Assembly (NCBI GenBank): GCA_016840305.1
Contig: JAEOSP010000208.1
Coordinates: forward strand, 1 to 35,030
Source: Candidatus Hodarchaeota archaeon
Lineage (GTDB): Archaea; Asgardarchaeota; Heimdallarchaeia; Hodarchaeales; Hodarchaeaceae
Direction of reading: 5' to 3'
DNA: 35,030 bases
Below are positions 17,302 through 25,077 of this stretch, piece after piece. The notes under the pieces were generated by a model. The model did no database searches. It had not been told where the DNA came from and worked only from the letters and a program-made list of their open reading frames with translations. The stretch's first letter is position 1; each line of letters opens with the position of its first letter. The translations under genes and the position numbers were made by a program.

Positions 17302-18645
17302 TCAGGTTCCGACTTGCCAGCTAGCTAGATATTTTGTTTGTTCAGGTGTGAGGAAATCAAGTTCAATCCCTAAAGCTTGGCATTTTAATACTGCTACTCC
17401 ATCATCAATGTCCTTTGGTATCTCAAGAACTTTACCCCCGATTTTTGAAAGATTGTCTTTATTTTTAACAATGAATTCTGTTGCTAATGACTGCAAAGCA
17501 AAGGATAAATCCATTACTTCAGAAGGATGCCCCTCTGCCGCGGCTAAATTAATTAATCTTCCTTCTCCTAATAAATTAATATGCCTTCCATCAGCTAGAG
17601 TAAATTGTTCAACGAACGTTCTCATTTGCTCTTTTTTAACTGCAAGTTTTTCCAATTGAGGAATGTTGATTTCTACATTGAAATGTCCCGAATTAGCTAT
17701 TAGACATTCATTCTTTATAACCTCAAAGTGCTCCTTTCGTAAAACATCTTTGTTTCCAGTAGCTGTGACAATGATATCAGCCACTTTACATGCTTCTAAC
17801 ATTGGCATGACTTCCATTCCCTCCATTACCGCCTGAAGTGCCACATGTGGTTCGATCTCGGTTATAATTACTCTACGAGCTCCCATTCCTTTTGCTCGCA
17901 TTGCAATTCCCTTTCCACAATGGCCATATCCTGCTATTACAAAAACTTTGGATGCAATTAAATCAGCAGTAGCCCTTAGTATTCCATCGATGGTTGATTG
18001 GCCAGTTCCATATACGTTATCATAAAGATTCTTGCATGGAGAAGAGTTAGTAGCTAATATAGGATATAATAGTGCGCCTTCATCAGCCATTGATTTGAGA
18101 CGAATAATTCCCGTTGTAGTTTCTTCTGCACCACCCCACACTCCATCGATTATATTCTTGTCATCACCTATAATCTTCTTAACTATTTCAATTTCCGAAT
18201 CAGTTTCTTCACGTTTTAATTTATGTAATATGCTTACTAAATCCGCTCCATCATCAATAGTTATTTGTGGCCGAGCTTTTATAACATTAGCAATAGAACG
18301 ATAATATCCCTCTGTGTCCATAAACTTCCATGCAAAAACATTAACTCCTTTTTCTACTAAAGCAGCAGTAATTTCGTCTTGTGTTGAAAGAGGATTGGAA
18401 GCACAAAGGTAAACTTCTGCACCTCCTGCAAGCCATGCTTCACAGAGTTGTGATGTTTCCTTAGTCACATGAAGGCAAGCTCCAATTCTAACTCCCTTTA
18501 AAGGCTTTTCAACTTCAAATCTTTTCTTTATGAGTTGAAGAACAGGTGTTCGACTAGCAGACCAGTCCATTGTCTTTTTCCCCACTTTTGCTAATGATAA
18601 ATCTTTTATCTCATAATTTTTTCCTTTTTCTGTCTGAATTATCAT
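17302..18645 (-). CDS. ahcY: adenosylhomocysteinase (S-adenosylhomocysteine hydrolase)
   Basis: A 447-residue SAH hydrolase, which splits S-adenosylhomocysteine to adenosine and homocysteine and so clears the product of methylation. Conserved blocks are CLHVTKETSQL, the NAD-binding GYGHCGKGIAMRAKGMGA and HFNVEI near the active site. The usual Trp in GYGWCG is His here. The C-terminus is short, without the long KxxxYRY tail of eukaryotic enzymes, as in many archaea. The ATG at 18645 is preferred; TTG at 18672 would add nine residues with no family match. It stands divergent to a double-HTH regulator. Four predicted SAM-dependent RNA-modifying enzymes are encoded in the window. Confidence 0.96.
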   Translation of the reverse strand: MIIQTEKGKNYEIKDLSLAKVGKKTMDWSASRTPVLQLIKKRFEVEKPLKGVRIGACLHVTKETSQLCEAWLAGGAEVYLCASNPLSTQDEITAALVEKGVNVFAWKFMDTEGYYRSIANVIKARPQITIDDGADLVSILHKLKREETDSEIEIVKKIIGDDKNIIDGVWGGAEETTTGIIRLKSMADEGALLYPILATNSSPCKNLYDNVYGTGQSTIDGILRATADLIASKVFVIAGYGHCGKGIAMRAKGMGARRVIITEIEPHVALQAVMEGMEVMPMLEACKVADIIVTATGNKDVLRKEHFEVIKNECLIANSGHFNVEINIPQLEKLAVKKEQMRTFVEQFTLADGRHINLLGEGRLINLAAAEGHPSEVMDLSFALQSLATEFIVKNKDNLSKIGGKVLEIPKDIDDGVAVLKCQALGIELDFLTPEQTKYLASWQVGT

Positions 18646-18671
18646 GATTAAAACCCAATTTTGATCAATCA

Positions 18672-18689
18672 ACGTACCATAATATACGT
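18672..18689. promoter_or_regulatory. inverted repeat in ahcY promoter region
   Basis: The arms ACGTA (18672-18676) and TACGT (18685-18689) are separated by eight A/T-rich bases. The site lies 27 bases upstream of the ahcY ATG and overlaps its likely TATA region, so it could be an operator for the divergent regulator. The evidence is only symmetry and position. Confidence 0.3.
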
Positions 18690-18809
18690 AAATTTGGAGA
18701 GGAGTAACTTTTAATAATGTTATTACACCAAAATGGTTATTAATTTCAGAGAATTCAACGATTTTATCGAGTTATAATAACTTTTTACTTTGAAGATGTG
18801 TATAAGAAT

Positions 18810-19724
18810 ATGCTCTCAGCAATTTCAAAGGAAACTCTTCATGATATTTTCATCTTAATTAGTCTCCGCTCTAACAATTCCTTAAGAGGGCTTGCTACTA
18901 AATTGAATTTATCAACATCGCAATTTAAAAGAATTATCAATCATCTAAAGACTGAAGAAATAATTAAAAATTGGAATATTATAATAAATCCCAACATTTT
19001 ACCGAAAATGAAAATTCTATTCTTTTTCTTAAAAACTAATCCTAATGAACCTGAAGTGGTTAATAAATTATTGAATATTTATGATGATCAAGCATTGAGC
19101 CAATTAGAGGGCATAACAGGGACTTTTTCACTCGTTGGTCAGTTTCACTACATTGATACATCTCACTTTCTTGACTCCTTAGAATTTCTGTACTCCCTTG
19201 CAGGAAAAACAGGGTTCCAGAAATACCAATTAATTGAAGTAATTGAAGTTTTGAAAATATCTGGTTTCTATTGTTCTAAAATCACTCGATCCTTACGTTC
19301 AAGTGAACATTACAAACTCCAGAAAATAAGAACCCTGATTTCTGGGGCGAAAATGCCGATGACTAGTTATCAGATAGCTCAAGCTTTAAAAATATCACAA
19401 CCTGCAATTGCAAAACTTCTAAAGAAGTGGAAAGATGAAACAGTTATTTTAGGTTATTCCATTAAAACTGATTATTGGAAAGATCACTTTATTAACGCTT
19501 ATATACAGCTAAAGGCTCCTCTTGGCAAATATCAACTAGTAATTGACTATTGTATAAAGCGAAATGAGGTTCAAGATGTTTATCGAACTAATCATGAATA
19601 TTCTCTTCTCTTAAGAACCCGTTTTTTATCCTTGAATGATTTAAACACTTTTCTTCAAGACTTATTTCAACATTCAATTGTTGAGGACACGATCACAAGT
19701 ATTGTACTCGATTTTCTTAGATAA
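18810..19724 (+). CDS. Lrp/AsnC-like regulator with two helix-turn-helix domains
   Basis: A 304-residue transcription regulator. The first HTH is near the N-terminus (SLRGLATKLNLSTSQFKRIINHLKTEE), followed by NWNIIINPNIL, which is typical of the Lrp linker. A second HTH is near residues 185-215 (SYQIAQALKISQPAIAKLLKKWKDE), followed again by a similar ILGYSIKTDYW linker. The protein therefore looks like two Lrp-type halves joined in tandem, twice the length of ordinary AsnC/Lrp proteins. The start is ATG 18810; GTG 18798 is also in frame. It diverges from ahcY, so control of methyl-cycle genes is a reasonable but untested guess. Confidence 0.7.
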   Translation: MLSAISKETLHDIFILISLRSNNSLRGLATKLNLSTSQFKRIINHLKTEEIIKNWNIIINPNILPKMKILFFFLKTNPNEPEVVNKLLNIYDDQALSQLEGITGTFSLVGQFHYIDTSHFLDSLEFLYSLAGKTGFQKYQLIEVIEVLKISGFYCSKITRSLRSSEHYKLQKIRTLISGAKMPMTSYQIAQALKISQPAIAKLLKKWKDETVILGYSIKTDYWKDHFINAYIQLKAPLGKYQLVIDYCIKRNEVQDVYRTNHEYSLLLRTRFLSLNDLNTFLQDLFQHSIVEDTITSIVLDFLR

Positions 19725-19764
19725 GTGGTTGATCTGATTATTCTAGTTCTTTGAATCATCTGAA

Positions 19765-20499
19765 TTATGATCGTGAGGTGTACTTTAGATAAAGAGGACC
19801 CACTATGGTATAAAAGAGCGATATAAACAAGATTATGCTTAATATTAAGATTCCAGGGAATACTAGATAAATAATGACTGCAATTCCTGCGATCCCGATT
19901 AAGGTTAAATCTGCACTCTGCCCTCGTTTCGGTGTAGGATAATTAATTACTAGAACCATCAATATTCCTGAAGAAATGGCAAGGAAAGATAACAAAAAAC
20001 CATCCTCACCAAAAAACCATGGTAATTCATTGATTGTTGATATCGTAGCGCTGGCTCCAATCAATAATGCTGCAGCAGGTGAGGGTAATCCTTCGAAATA
20101 TACTGAAGTTGGATTTGAGGCGAACCGAATAAGTCGAATCCATCCACTAATGGTGTAAAATCCAGCAATGAATAATGGAAGAAAAATTAATATTCCAGTC
20201 TCATTAGTCCCAAGTAAATTTGTTTTAAGAAGCATAATTCCTGGTAAAATAGCAAATGTTATCACATCACTAACTGAATCGGCGTATACACCAAATTTGG
20301 ACGGAGATGGGGCTCGTTTTGCCAAAAAACCGTCGAGAAAGTCAAAAATCTCACCAAATATCATTAGCTGAAACGGAACATAAGGCAATGTTTCGTGGTA
20401 GAAAATCGCTACTATAATTCCAAGAACTCCTGAAATACCGTTAAAGATAGTGAATAAGTTTGCAGTTATTGTATATCTATTGAGTGTATTCATTATCAT
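19765..20499 (-). CDS. pssA: CDP-alcohol phosphatidyltransferase (archaetidylserine synthase)
   Basis: A 244-residue integral membrane enzyme. The CDP-alcohol phosphatidyltransferase motif is complete with one conservative change: DFLDG at 53-57, Ala60-Lys61 (Lys in place of Arg), Gly70, Asp74 and Asp78. It is flanked by several hydrophobic helices. The family's serine-specific members transfer the CDP-activated lipid to L-serine. In an archaeon the product is archaetidylserine. The gene just upstream encodes the matching decarboxylase, which supports the serine assignment over inositol or glycerol. It is read from the same strand with 21 bases between the two. Confidence 0.9.
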   Translation of the reverse strand: MIMNTLNRYTITANLFTIFNGISGVLGIIVAIFYHETLPYVPFQLMIFGEIFDFLDGFLAKRAPSPSKFGVYADSVSDVITFAILPGIMLLKTNLLGTNETGILIFLPLFIAGFYTISGWIRLIRFASNPTSVYFEGLPSPAAALLIGASATISTINELPWFFGEDGFLLSFLAISSGILMVLVINYPTPKRGQSADLTLIGIAGIAVIIYLVFPGILILSIILFISLFYTIVGPLYLKYTSRS

Positions 20500-20520
20500 C
20501 CCTATTATGGCTGAATATAG

Positions 20521-21156
20521 TTAGCGACTCTTAGCTTTAGCTAGTATAGTTACCCCTGCAATTGTAGTATCATTTTTGTGTATTAGTATATCATATTCTG
20601 CTACAGGGAAGCGAATATCGACCTCACTCCCATAAAGTATTATTCCAAGTTTTTGTCCTTGTAAGACTTTCTGACCAACTGAGGCATATGTTACACAACG
20701 TCTAGTTATAAACCCAGAGATTTGTGTGATTTCAAAAATGTCATTATTTTTTTCTAATTCAATGATTTGTCTTGCGTTTTCCTCAGTTCCACGTCTTAAA
20801 AATGAAAAAAATGGCCAATATTTTCCTGATTGTTGTGAAATTTTTATTATCTTACCTGAAACAGGCCATCGGTTTACATGAACGTTAAATAATGACATTC
20901 GAATGCGAATGATGCCTTCATCTGGTAATACTTCGTAAACTTTACCATCAGCTGGGGCAAATATTAACTCAGAATTTTCTATAATTACTCTCGAAGGATC
21001 ACGTAAGAGAAATATATGGAAAGCTAGTATTAACGCAACTAGTAGAATAAAATAACCTAACCATGGATATAACAAGGAATAAAAAAATAATATTGGAATT
21101 AACGTTGTTAAAGCCAACGTGATCTTCATATGTTCTTTAGCAAGAGGAATCATCAT
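20521..21156 (-). CDS. asd: archaetidylserine decarboxylase proenzyme
   Basis: A 211-residue member of the phosphatidylserine decarboxylase family, short type. An N-terminal membrane hairpin (about 13-52) is followed by FAPADGKV (66-73), FNVHVNRWP (90-98) and the self-cleavage site YGSEVD, where Gly176-Ser177 is cut to make the pyruvoyl cofactor. It converts archaetidylserine to archaetidylethanolamine and is membrane-associated. Length matches archaeal Asd. The archaetidylserine synthase gene follows after 21 bases, so the two successive headgroup steps are in one operon. Confidence 0.93.
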   Translation of the reverse strand: MMIPLAKEHMKITLALTTLIPILFFYSLLYPWLGYFILLVALILAFHIFLLRDPSRVIIENSELIFAPADGKVYEVLPDEGIIRIRMSLFNVHVNRWPVSGKIIKISQQSGKYWPFFSFLRRGTEENARQIIELEKNNDIFEITQISGFITRRCVTYASVGQKVLQGQKLGIILYGSEVDIRFPVAEYDILIHKNDTTIAGVTILAKAKSR

Positions 21157-21373
21157 GAAAAATTACCTCAATACAATTGGTTAGAGTTCTAATTTATTTT
21201 CTATGGTATTTCTGGCCATTGATAATACATTATACGATCTCTGAATGCGTCTTAAGATTTTTTCTCCTAAAAAAAAATGTCTCTCAATATCAAGATCCGA
21301 GATAATAACTATTATATCTTGAAATACTTTTGAGTGATTAACCTGTAACAGAAGCTAGAATGGAGTAATTGAA

Positions 21374-21958
21374 ATGGCTCTCAATCTTAAAGATCTTGAA
21401 CCAGATGTAATAATCAGTATAGCTGAGCAGATTAAATCGGGACAATTATTACAAAAACTTCAAGAAGAACATGAAAAGCTGAGTGTACGTTCTGAAATTG
21501 AAGGAATTAATAATAAAGAGGAAATTGACCGTATAGCAAATGAAATTTCAAAATTAAAAGAAAAAGAAGTTGGAATATCAGATGATTCGGGTTTTTTAAC
21601 AAAAATATATCCTCAACAATCTCAGATCAAGAAACGACTTGAGAAGCTTGAAAAAAGACGTACGACCATTCAACAAGAAGTATATCAATCATTAAAGGAT
21701 GAATATCTATCTGAGTTAAATTCTGTAACTGAACAATTAAATACAGCCGTTAAGCAGCTAGAACTAGCACGACAACAAACCCAGCCTCTTATTCAAGTTC
21801 TAAAATTTCAAATTGAGGAGTTAGCTGTAAGAAAAGATGTAGAAGATTTATCTGATGACGATTTTAATATGAAAAACTCCCAATTACAGACAGAACTTAC
21901 TGAAAAAGAGAAATTTCTTTCAGCAGTAGAATATCTCCTCCTACAGGTGAAACCCTAA
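21374..21958 (+). CDS. coiled-coil protein upstream of SWIM protein
   Basis: A 194-residue charged, mostly helical protein; family not recognised. Heptad-like Leu/Ile/Val spacing runs through about 25-60 and 75-150 (KKRLEKLEKRRTTIQQEV, then ELNSVTEQLNTAVKQLE), predicting a long antiparallel coiled coil. A break sits near GISDDSGFLTKIYPQ. A third helix pair lies at the C-terminus. There is no signal peptide and no cysteine. The stop codon is immediately followed by the GTG of the SWIM protein gene, with no spacer, so the two must be co-translated and probably interact. Confidence 0.6.
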   Translation: MALNLKDLEPDVIISIAEQIKSGQLLQKLQEEHEKLSVRSEIEGINNKEEIDRIANEISKLKEKEVGISDDSGFLTKIYPQQSQIKKRLEKLEKRRTTIQQEVYQSLKDEYLSELNSVTEQLNTAVKQLELARQQTQPLIQVLKFQIEELAVRKDVEDLSDDDFNMKNSQLQTELTEKEKFLSAVEYLLLQVKP

Positions 21959-22267
21959 GTGTCACTTTCTTTTGCAAGACGTCTAAAGGAAGCAAAAAAG
22001 CTAGTTCAGAATAATGCGGTGAAAAAATACATTATTAACGGAAAGAGTGAGCGTTGGATCGTTGTTGGTAATTCCCGTGATTATTTAAACCTGATCACGC
22101 CTATATGGTGTAGATGTTATGCTTTTCAACAGGGAGTATATGATGATCCATTTTTTCAATGTAAGCACAGCCTTGCTGTTAAATTAGCTATTAAAGAAGA
22201 GAAATTTGAGAAATTCAAATTATCTAAAGAAGAGTTTGATCTTCTTAGAAAAGAATGGCTATTCTAA
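21959..22267 (+). CDS. small SWIM zinc-finger protein
   Basis: A 102-residue protein built on a SWIM zinc finger: Cys51-x-Cys53, then 14 residues, then Cys68-x-His70 (WCRC...QCKH), a perfect CxC-CxH match. Around it are a basic N-terminal helix and a charged C-terminal helix. SWIM domains bind DNA or proteins. Small archaeal SWIM proteins have been compared with eukaryotic Sws1, which works with Rad51 paralogs in recombination; applying this here is inference. The start is GTG, directly abutting the stop of the coiled-coil gene. The next gene converges from the other strand 7 bases after its stop. Confidence 0.75.
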   Translation: MSLSFARRLKEAKKLVQNNAVKKYIINGKSERWIVVGNSRDYLNLITPIWCRCYAFQQGVYDDPFFQCKHSLAVKLAIKEEKFEKFKLSKEEFDLLRKEWLF

Positions 22268-22274
22268 CCGTTTT

Positions 22275-23264
22275 TCATCTGAAATTTACAATCTTAGATT
22301 CTAGAATGCGTAATATGAAAGCTTGGAATTCTTTTAGTTCTATTTTTACAGTGGTGTTATAACCAGCTGCTCCATCATGACCACCACCATCACCCCCATA
22401 TTCTGCAATAATTAATGGAATCAAATCTTTTCCTATTGAAATTTTTGTTTTTTCTGCGAAATTCCGTGTGGATCTTATACTAATACGGGTATGATCATCT
22501 CGGGTCGCTATTACAAATGCTATATCCCCTCCTAGGAATATCAATGATCTTGCTGCCGCAGCTTCAAATGAGCTAACGTGGGATACTAATATTTGCATAT
22601 CTTTTACTGTAAATCTCCTCATTCTTTGAGCAGCTTTAATACAGGCTATTCTTTCCGCTTTAGAACGAATATTCGCAAAAAGAGGTAGTATTTCGGAATA
22701 AGCAGAAGGAAAATCATGAAGTAAAAACCCAATAATCTCGAACAATTTTTCATTTGTATAAAGAAACCGTCTAGTATCAAAAACAATCCCAGCAAGCATG
22801 GCTTTCACTACTAAATCGTTTAAGGGAATATTTGCTGATTTGTACATATTGGCTATTATTTCTGTTGTTGAATTAAATTGATCATTACGGAAATCAAATA
22901 TTAATTCAAAAGGTAACTCTTGAGGGATATGATGGTCGATTACGGTAATCTTATTTTTGGATTGAGGAAAAATAGACTTCGTTGGAGAATAATCTAAAAA
23001 AATAATAGGAATCGATTGAGGTATCGCATTCGTGGATGAGAATTCGAAATTAAGAAGATCTAATAACTTCTGACTTAGCATACTGATTTTTGGATCAAAT
23101 ACTTTTACTTCAATATTTGGATTCAATGTGGAAATTAAATGTTGAATCGCAAGTACGGCTCCTACCGCATCAGGATCAGCCTGTGGATGCATGACAAGAA
23201 TGATTTTTCCTTTGAGATTTTTGAGATAAGAGATAAATCCAGAAAGAAGATCATGAATACTCAT
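22275..23264 (-). CDS. DHH-family phosphoesterase
   Basis: A 329-residue DHH/DHHA1 phosphoesterase. The N-terminal DHH domain has HPQADPDAVGA (metal-binding aspartates), FLDYS and the name-giving IDHH. The DHHA1 domain ends in GGDGGGHDGAAGY, matching the GGGHxxAAG substrate loop. This two-domain layout and length fit NrnA-like oligoribonucleases/pAp phosphatases and related archaeal enzymes; RecJ/GAN-type nucleases are larger. It probably degrades short oligonucleotides or 3',5'-bisphosphates. The start overlaps the end of the HD gene by 4 bases, implying translational coupling of two phosphoester-hydrolysing enzymes. Confidence 0.88.
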   Translation of the reverse strand: MSIHDLLSGFISYLKNLKGKIILVMHPQADPDAVGAVLAIQHLISTLNPNIEVKVFDPKISMLSQKLLDLLNFEFSSTNAIPQSIPIIFLDYSPTKSIFPQSKNKITVIDHHIPQELPFELIFDFRNDQFNSTTEIIANMYKSANIPLNDLVVKAMLAGIVFDTRRFLYTNEKLFEIIGFLLHDFPSAYSEILPLFANIRSKAERIACIKAAQRMRRFTVKDMQILVSHVSSFEAAAARSLIFLGGDIAFVIATRDDHTRISIRSTRNFAEKTKISIGKDLIPLIIAEYGGDGGGHDGAAGYNTTVKIELKEFQAFILRILESKIVNFR

Positions 23265-23809
23265 ATCTTAGCCTTTTCCTTGTTATCTTGTATTAATGTT
23301 TCAATTTCCCTATGTAATTTTCGCACACGTGCCAGAATTGAATGTGTATCAGGGAGATATCGTTTAAAACGCACTAAAACTTCTTCCAGTGATAATAATT
23401 CGTTTGTCTTTGAAATATTATCAGCGTAAGCCACAATTTTCTCTTCATATGTTCTTGGTATAAAATCTTCTGAGGGAAGACCTAAATCCTTAGCTTCATG
23501 AGCAGATATTCCAGCATATATATGCTTCTCAACAATTGAAACGAGCTCTAATGGAAAACCATGTGTTTTCAAGATTTTTCCACCTACAATCCCATGATCA
23601 ATATTATGGGATTGTGATCGTCCTATATCGTGAAGTAAAGCTCCTGCAAGAACTAAATCGCAATTTATTGGAATATTTTTATTTTTTAATAGTTCTGCAA
23701 TATTAATTGCAGTTTTGGCAGTGAAAAGCAAGTGGGAGATTATCTTATCAGGAACTGAATACTCAAAAAGTAGCTGTATACAGTCTTTAAACGTCGGAAT
23801 ATTCTGCAA
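23261..23809 (-). CDS. HD-domain phosphohydrolase (TIGR00295-like)
   Basis: A 182-residue HD-domain protein. Its metal site is visible in LAGALLHDIGRSQSHNIDHG (helix with HD, then a later His) and VEKHIYAG. It resembles the archaeal TIGR00295 family, whose function is unknown; a nucleotide or RNA phosphohydrolase role is likely. The open frame runs upstream to 23938, but that part is translated tRNA-Pro and cannot be protein. The first plausible start after the tRNA is TTG at 23809. It ends in a 4-base overlap with the DHH gene. The tRNA promoter may drive all three genes. Confidence 0.72.
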   Translation of the reverse strand: MQNIPTFKDCIQLLFEYSVPDKIISHLLFTAKTAINIAELLKNKNIPINCDLVLAGALLHDIGRSQSHNIDHGIVGGKILKTHGFPLELVSIVEKHIYAGISAHEAKDLGLPSEDFIPRTYEEKIVAYADNISKTNELLSLEEVLVRFKRYLPDTHSILARVRKLHREIETLIQDNKEKAKI

Positions 23810-23839
23810 AACTCGTAATTTCCCATAAATTTGTAAACA

Positions 23840-23913
23840 TGGGTAGGAGGAGATTTGAACTCCCGAGCACTGGCTCCCGAAACCAGGATCCTTCCAGACT
23901 AGACCACCTACCC
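23840..23913 (-). tRNA. tRNA-Pro (anticodon CGG)
   Basis: A 74-base intronless cloverleaf with acceptor GGGUAGG/CCUACCC, discriminator A, anticodon stem CUGGU/GCCAG around UUCGGGA (anticodon CGG), and T-loop UUCAAAU. It lies about 30 bases upstream of the HD gene start, in the same orientation. Confidence 0.94.
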
Positions 23914-23938
23914 TTTTCAGGGTAAATTGGATATTCAC

Positions 23939-23947
23939 TTTATAAAG
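23939..23947 (-). promoter_or_regulatory. TATA box of tRNA-Pro
   Basis: TTTATAAAG read on the minus strand is centred about 30 bases upstream of the tRNA 5' end, the normal archaeal distance. Confidence 0.6.
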
Positions 23948-23959
23948 AAAATAGTTAAC

Positions 23960-24361
23960 TTAAAGGTCTTCGAAAGTCTCTTGGATATCACTTGATTCGT
24001 CTTTTTCTTCACTAGTTGCTTTCTTTGCTGCAGCTTTGATTGCTAGTACAAAACCAGTGTATTTTTCTAATAATTCTTCAATTTGGTCATCTGTTAATTT
24101 GTCTGTTGTAACAGCTTTGATATCAATAGCTGTTTTTGGGTTCATGTTAACTACTTGTACGGCTATCAGTCTTGAAAGACCAAAATCATCCTGTATCATT
24201 TCTAGAACTTCTTCAGAATATGCCGCGTTACGTGAAAGATTCTCTGCATGTTGTGCTGTTACACGTTGAACATAGTTAATACCTGCTTCTTCCCTCTGCT
24301 GCAAAAGCTCATAAACCTGTCCTAATGGTATAGGTTTTTCTTCTTGAATCTTTCTCACCAT
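23960..24361 (-). CDS. rpoF: DNA-directed RNA polymerase subunit F (Rpb4 homolog)
   Basis: A 133-residue Rpo4/RpoF, the Rpb4-like half of the polymerase stalk that pairs with RpoE (Rpo7) and helps initiation and elongation. PIPLGQVYELLQQRE is the N-terminal tip. The HRDC-like helical part, with SRLIAVQVVNMNPKTAIDIKAVT and LTDDQIEELLEKY, is typical of archaeal RpoF. An acidic tail (SSDIQETFEDL) extends beyond the usual 110-120 residues. It follows the L21e gene by 44 bases, the classic archaeal L21e-rpoF order. In many archaea a DUF655 gene comes next; here a tRNA and an HD gene do. Confidence 0.93.
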   Translation of the reverse strand: MVRKIQEEKPIPLGQVYELLQQREEAGINYVQRVTAQHAENLSRNAAYSEEVLEMIQDDFGLSRLIAVQVVNMNPKTAIDIKAVTTDKLTDDQIEELLEKYTGFVLAIKAAAKKATSEEKDESSDIQETFEDL

Positions 24362-24405
24362 ATATGTATCTCTCCAAAATTATTTTCCCAATGGTTAAAC
24401 TTTAA

Positions 24406-24699
24406 TCACGTTTGAGCTCTTAAGTGTTCAGGACGTGTAATTACCTTCTTTTTGCTTCTACCATCGGTTACTTCAACCACATAAGATTGTCCCCTTTTTT
24501 CAAGGATAACACCAGTTTTTCCATGAAATCTTCTATGAGGTCTACTTTTTTGGACACTAGGTTCAATAATAATATTAACTTTGGAATTTATGTTATATTC
24601 AGCCAATGATCGTGATAGTGATGGTAAACCTCTTTTTCTTGGATGCTTTGAAAAGATTCTACGTGTGCGAAAATTTGTACCCTTGGATTTTTTGACCAT
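24406..24699 (-). CDS. rpl21e: 50S ribosomal protein L21e
   Basis: A 97-residue ribosomal protein eL21. The basic N-terminus (KKSKGTNFRTRRIFSKHPRKRGLPSLSR, in parts) and the KOW-like core (PHRRFHGKTGVILEKRGQSYVVEV) are both typical, and the length is normal for archaea. It begins the L21e-rpoF pair. A small inverted repeat (CTCGT/ACGAG, 24710-24724) lies just upstream of its start and could form a 5-bp hairpin in the leader. Confidence 0.95.
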   Translation of the reverse strand: MVKKSKGTNFRTRRIFSKHPRKRGLPSLSRSLAEYNINSKVNIIIEPSVQKSRPHRRFHGKTGVILEKRGQSYVVEVTDGRSKKKVITRPEHLRAQT

Positions 24700-25077
24700 C
24701 TTTGTATGCCTCGTTCTTTACGAGCATTCCCATACATTTACCATACATGGAAGTACTCTTGGTGGCTTTGAAGACATATGGAAGGAGTTTCTAATGACTA
24801 TTTTTGATTTTCCAACATGATTGAATTTGTCAGATATCCTAGAAGGGGTATTGTACGATGGACTTCATTTTCAGTGATCTCTCTCTGTAACAAAGTTAAA
24901 AACAGGAAGAATCCAAGATAAAATTCGAATGCTTTTGCATTCTCAAGTAGTTCCTTTGGTTAGCACAAGTTCTTCTTGCTCTTACCTGCCGGATAGGGGG
25001 TGTTTGTGACACATCCCGTCGTGACTCCAAAAACAAAATTTTCATGTTTGTCCGACAAATTAAGTCATGCTTTTCTA
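24700..25077. other. intergenic region between pus10 and rpl21e
   Basis: A 378-base spacer on the minus-strand path. It contains a perfect hairpin at 24927-24942 (GAATGC, four bases, GCATTC), and a patch at about 24985-25025 richer in G/C than usual, with GGGTGTTTGTGACACATCCC (25000s) able to form an imperfect stem. A structured small RNA or a long leader of the ribosomal operon is possible. No known RNA family was recognised. Confidence 0.4.

Noticed and set aside
23810..23938. N-terminal extension of the HD protein from an upstream ATG
   Set aside because: Bases 23840-23913 are a complete tRNA-Pro, so the translated extension is tRNA sequence.
24710..24724. CTCGT/ACGAG hairpin as an L21e autoregulation site
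   Set aside because: Only five base pairs and no resemblance to a known ribosomal protein target; mentioned in the gene entry only.
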